This document shows positions 4,017 through 5,805 of a DNA stretch of 5,805 nucleotides, piece by piece; within the stretch, counting starts at the first letter, position 1; each line of letters starts with the position of its first letter. Where the stretch lies: contig CAJUQU010000268.1 in the NCBI GenBank assembly GCA_910588595.1, positions 1-5,805 of the forward strand, given 5' to 3'. The notes beneath the pieces are model-generated. The model saw only the letters and a program-made list of their open reading frames with translations, ran no database searches and was not told the DNA's origin. The position numbers were made by a program, and so were the translations under genes. The stretch comes from an uncultured Lachnospiraceae bacterium (lineage in GTDB: Bacteria > Bacillota_A > Clostridia > Lachnospirales > Lachnospiraceae).

Positions 4017-5609
4017 TCATAATTCCAAGGGGAAAAGTGGTTCGCACTTTTCGATCACACAGCTGTGCGGCTTATCTTTGTCATCCCGGTTATAGCTGAT
4101 CCCGACAAGCAGCACCTCCCCACTGTAGCCCTCAAGCGCCTGCACGTACTGCCTGTCTTTGATCTGCTGTATCGCCGCATCTGCAGTCCCGTCGTATTTC
4201 AGTTCCACGATGATCGCAGGCTTGTCTGTGTGCGGCAGCGGCAGGAATACGACATCTGCAAATCCCTTTCCGGCTGGAAGCTCCCGTATCAGTTTATAAT
4301 CTTTCCTCGCACTGTAGTAGGCAAGACCGATCGCGCAGCCAAGCGAATTCTCATCATTGTATGTCAGGATCGACGCCACCTCTGTGTGCGCCCTGTCAAG
4401 CGCCTCGGCAACACACTTCGCGTTGCCGGCAAGCGTGTCAGCCCAAAGCGTTTCGGACGCTTTCAGGACGCGCATCACATCCGGCCAGCCGCCGACACTC
4501 ATGGCATTTTCAAATTCCATGATGATCTCCTTGTTGGGAACAAACGCCTCCTGCGCTTCTGCGTCATATCCGAGATAGCCCAGATGGATCAACAGCGTCA
4601 GCACGTCATCCTTGACCTTGAAATTCTGCATGTCATTCTGGAAGCTTAACGTATTGACCTTAACACGCCCGCCGCCGAGCATCTGTACGATATCATCCCG
4701 AAGTCCGTCAAAATCCATCTCAATGTAGACTTTCAGCGCATCATACGTCTCCGTGGAAGTCCAATAGCTTGAGAAATTCCGTAAAACCATCGCTGATACC
4801 ACAGAACGTGGGTTATAAATATGTTGAAATTTCCGAAACCTGTAGCCGTCATACCAACTGCCTGTCTCGGCATAGTCCATTTCGTATTTCTGGCACAGCG
4901 CCTGTACCTCATCTTCCGTAAAACCAGTGTACGCTTCCAGATCATGCTGGTCTGTCATCGAATACTCCCAGAACATATTCAGCGCAGAGTGCTGTCCGTA
5001 TTTTTTTACCGGCAGGATCCCGGTCGCATACGCCAGCGCGACATAGGGCTGATCCTTTAACAGGCTGCGCAGGAAATCAAGGTACTGCCTCTGCAACGCC
5101 TCAGACTCCTGCCGCTCACGCATCACGCAGTCCCACTCATCGATCAGGAAAATAAACTGCTGATCTGTTTTTGCATAGATCTTCTCCAGCGCCTCGGCTA
5201 AAATGACGATCCCCTCTGAAAATAACTCCCCGTACGTTTCCCTGAGCTCCTCAAGTACCACCTGTTCCAGATATGCTGTCATGCGCTGAGCCTTTGCCCT
5301 GATCAAAAAATGCTGCATGTTCAGGTAGATCACATCGTATTGGTTCAGGTACTTCCGAAATGTCTTTTTCTTCCTTATTGTCAGTCCCCTGAACAAATCC
5401 TTCGAATCGCAGCCGCGGCTGTAATAGGCAGCAAGCATCTCCAGTGCCATCGATTTCCCAAAACGCCGCGGTCTGCTGACGCAGATATACTTTTGTTTTG
5501 TATTCAGACATGCGTTCGTATGTTCGATCAGTCCGGTCTTATCCACATAGATCTGGGAATTGACCGCTTCCTGAAATCCTCTGTTTTTGGGATTCAGATA
5601 GATCCCCAT
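4017..5609 (-). CDS. AAA-ATPase-like / PD-(D/E)XK nuclease-like protein
   Basis: 530 aa from ATG 5609, which has GGAGG (5621-5617) 7 nt upstream. A longer open frame starting at 5735 is rejected because the promoter -10 lies inside it. The N-terminal AAA-ATPase-like domain (about 1-220) starts with IYLNPKNRGFQEAVNSQIYV and YVDKTGLIEH, has Walker A RPRRFGKS (46-53, an Arg-rich variant) and Walker B FIFLIDEWD (152-160, Asp157/Glu158). The C-terminal PD-(D/E)XK_9-like domain has GFADVVF (Asp452) and IIVELKY (Glu469, Lys471), followed by QQIKDRQY in the next helix, so the nuclease triad looks complete. This architecture occurs in many, often paralogous, copies in Lachnospiraceae and Bacteroidetes. 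Its role is unsettled; mobile-element or defence functions have been proposed. It sits between an apparent element edge on its upstream side and the GH27 gene, with no clear terminator after its stop. The family call is firm, the function unknown. Confidence 0.88.
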   Translation of the reverse strand: MGIYLNPKNRGFQEAVNSQIYVDKTGLIEHTNACLNTKQKYICVSRPRRFGKSMALEMLAAYYSRGCDSKDLFRGLTIRKKKTFRKYLNQYDVIYLNMQHFLIRAKAQRMTAYLEQVVLEELRETYGELFSEGIVILAEALEKIYAKTDQQFIFLIDEWDCVMRERQESEALQRQYLDFLRSLLKDQPYVALAYATGILPVKKYGQHSALNMFWEYSMTDQHDLEAYTGFTEDEVQALCQKYEMDYAETGSWYDGYRFRKFQHIYNPRSVVSAMVLRNFSSYWTSTETYDALKVYIEMDFDGLRDDIVQMLGGGRVKVNTLSFQNDMQNFKVKDDVLTLLIHLGYLGYDAEAQEAFVPNKEIIMEFENAMSVGGWPDVMRVLKASETLWADTLAGNAKCVAEALDRAHTEVASILTYNDENSLGCAIGLAYYSARKDYKLIRELPAGKGFADVVFLPLPHTDKPAIIVELKYDGTADAAIQQIKDRQYVQALEGYSGEVLLVGISYNRDDKDKPHSCVIEKCEPLFPLEL

Positions 5610-5632
5610 AAAAACACCTCCCTTTTTACTCC

Positions 5633-5653
5633 CCTGCGTCTCCTCATCGCAGG
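5633..5653 (-). promoter_or_regulatory. Small hairpin in the leader of the AAA-ATPase-like gene
   Basis: CCTGCG (5653-5648 minus) pairs with CGCAGG (5638-5633) around a 9-nt loop that contains GAGGAG. It lies between the expected start near 5667 and the RBS at 5617-5621. The GAGGAG in the loop could be a decoy RBS; no start codon follows it at a usable distance. Confidence 0.3.
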
Positions 5654-5673
5654 AGCAGTATCCCATTGTCTTC

Positions 5674-5702
5674 ATTATATAAAAACAAAAGCCATTTAAC
5701 AA
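5674..5702 (-). promoter_or_regulatory. Promoter of the AAA-ATPase-like gene
   Basis: A perfect -10 TATAAT (5679-5674), 17-bp spacer, and a -35 TTGTTA (5702-5697) matching four of six bases. Transcription would begin near 5667, which places the start codon at 5609 and excludes upstream starts. Confidence 0.7.
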
Positions 5703-5738
5703 CAGTAAAATCAGCAGACCTGCGCTACAATTCACACT

Positions 5739-5805
5739 TTAGGAACTGTTGGAAAATAACCGATGCAACTTGCGCAGGATATTTCTTCGAGGTGAAATTG
5801 CTAAA
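5739..5805 (-). other. Possible edge of a repeat or mobile element running off the window
   Basis: A frame open to the window edge ends in TAA at 5741-5739 and reads LAISPRRNILRKLHRLFSNS before its last Ser. The plus strand from 5741 begins AGGAACTGTTGGAAAATAA, which looks like a transposable-element terminus. The sequence character changes here relative to the AT-rich promoter region next to it. The reading frame may be chance; neither the inner sequence nor the other end is available. Confidence 0.3.

Noticed and set aside
5610..5735. 42-codon N-terminal extension of the AAA-ATPase-like gene with a hydrophobic stretch that looks like a membrane anchor
   Set aside because: It lies over the -10/-35 elements, the better RBS is at the internal ATG 5609, and family homology starts there.
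1..5805. CRISPR array, tRNA or rRNA genes
   Set aside because: No regularly spaced direct repeats, no cloverleaf with CCA or TTC-loop signature and no rRNA-like segment were seen on either strand by eye.

Overview
The window looks like chromosome from a Clostridia-class Firmicute, most likely a Lachnospiraceae-type gut anaerobe. This rests on strong GGAGG-type ribosome binding sites, sigma-A-like promoters with 16-17 bp spacers, and the gene set: GNAT acetyltransferases, a degenerate HPr-like protein, a cytoplasmic GH27 enzyme and an AAA-ATPase/PD-(D/E)XK protein. No tRNA, rRNA or CRISPR array was found. Positions 1 to about 1360 are visibly more AT-rich than the right half and hold mostly broken genes and regulatory RNA, so this is an eroded accessory patch.

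Left part (1-866). On the minus strand an extended -10 promoter at 681-709 drives a leader of about 235 nt. The leader contains a 20-codon Tyr/Met-rich mini-ORF, nested stems and an intrinsic terminator (439-471) placed just before the RBS of a GNAT acetyltransferase. That acetyltransferase is now a pseudogene (stop at codon 8, core deleted). A second, so far open, GNAT gene follows and runs off the left edge. The leader segments form two mutually exclusive pairings, terminator versus antiterminator, as in an attenuator. Facing away from it, a promoter sharing the same sequence blocks (763-790) drives a DUF1016/YhcG remnant cut off after its N-terminal quarter.

Middle (1116-2137). A non-coding stretch with a terminator-like hairpin is followed by a compact element of about 181 bp with 28-bp inverted ends, sitting in a split CTAG site with TA on both sides. 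This is a MITE of the IS630/Tc1-mariner type. Beyond it lie a long leader hairpin and an intact polyamine-type GNAT acetyltransferase on the plus strand.

Right part (2144-5805), all on the minus strand, reading from right to left. First comes a 530-aa AAA-ATPase-like/PD-(D/E)XK protein with its own promoter. Next is a GH27 alpha-galactosidase-type glycosidase with a near-consensus promoter flanked by three copies of a TGTTACG motif. Last is an 82-aa HPr-fold protein that lacks the phosphorylatable histidine but keeps the regulatory-serine region. HPr-like gene and glycosidase may both belong to carbohydrate use, but each appears to have its own promoter. The last 65 bases look like the edge of a further element that continues past the window.

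The most interesting item is the attenuator-like leader with a mini-ORF in front of the acetyltransferase pair (439-709, minus strand).
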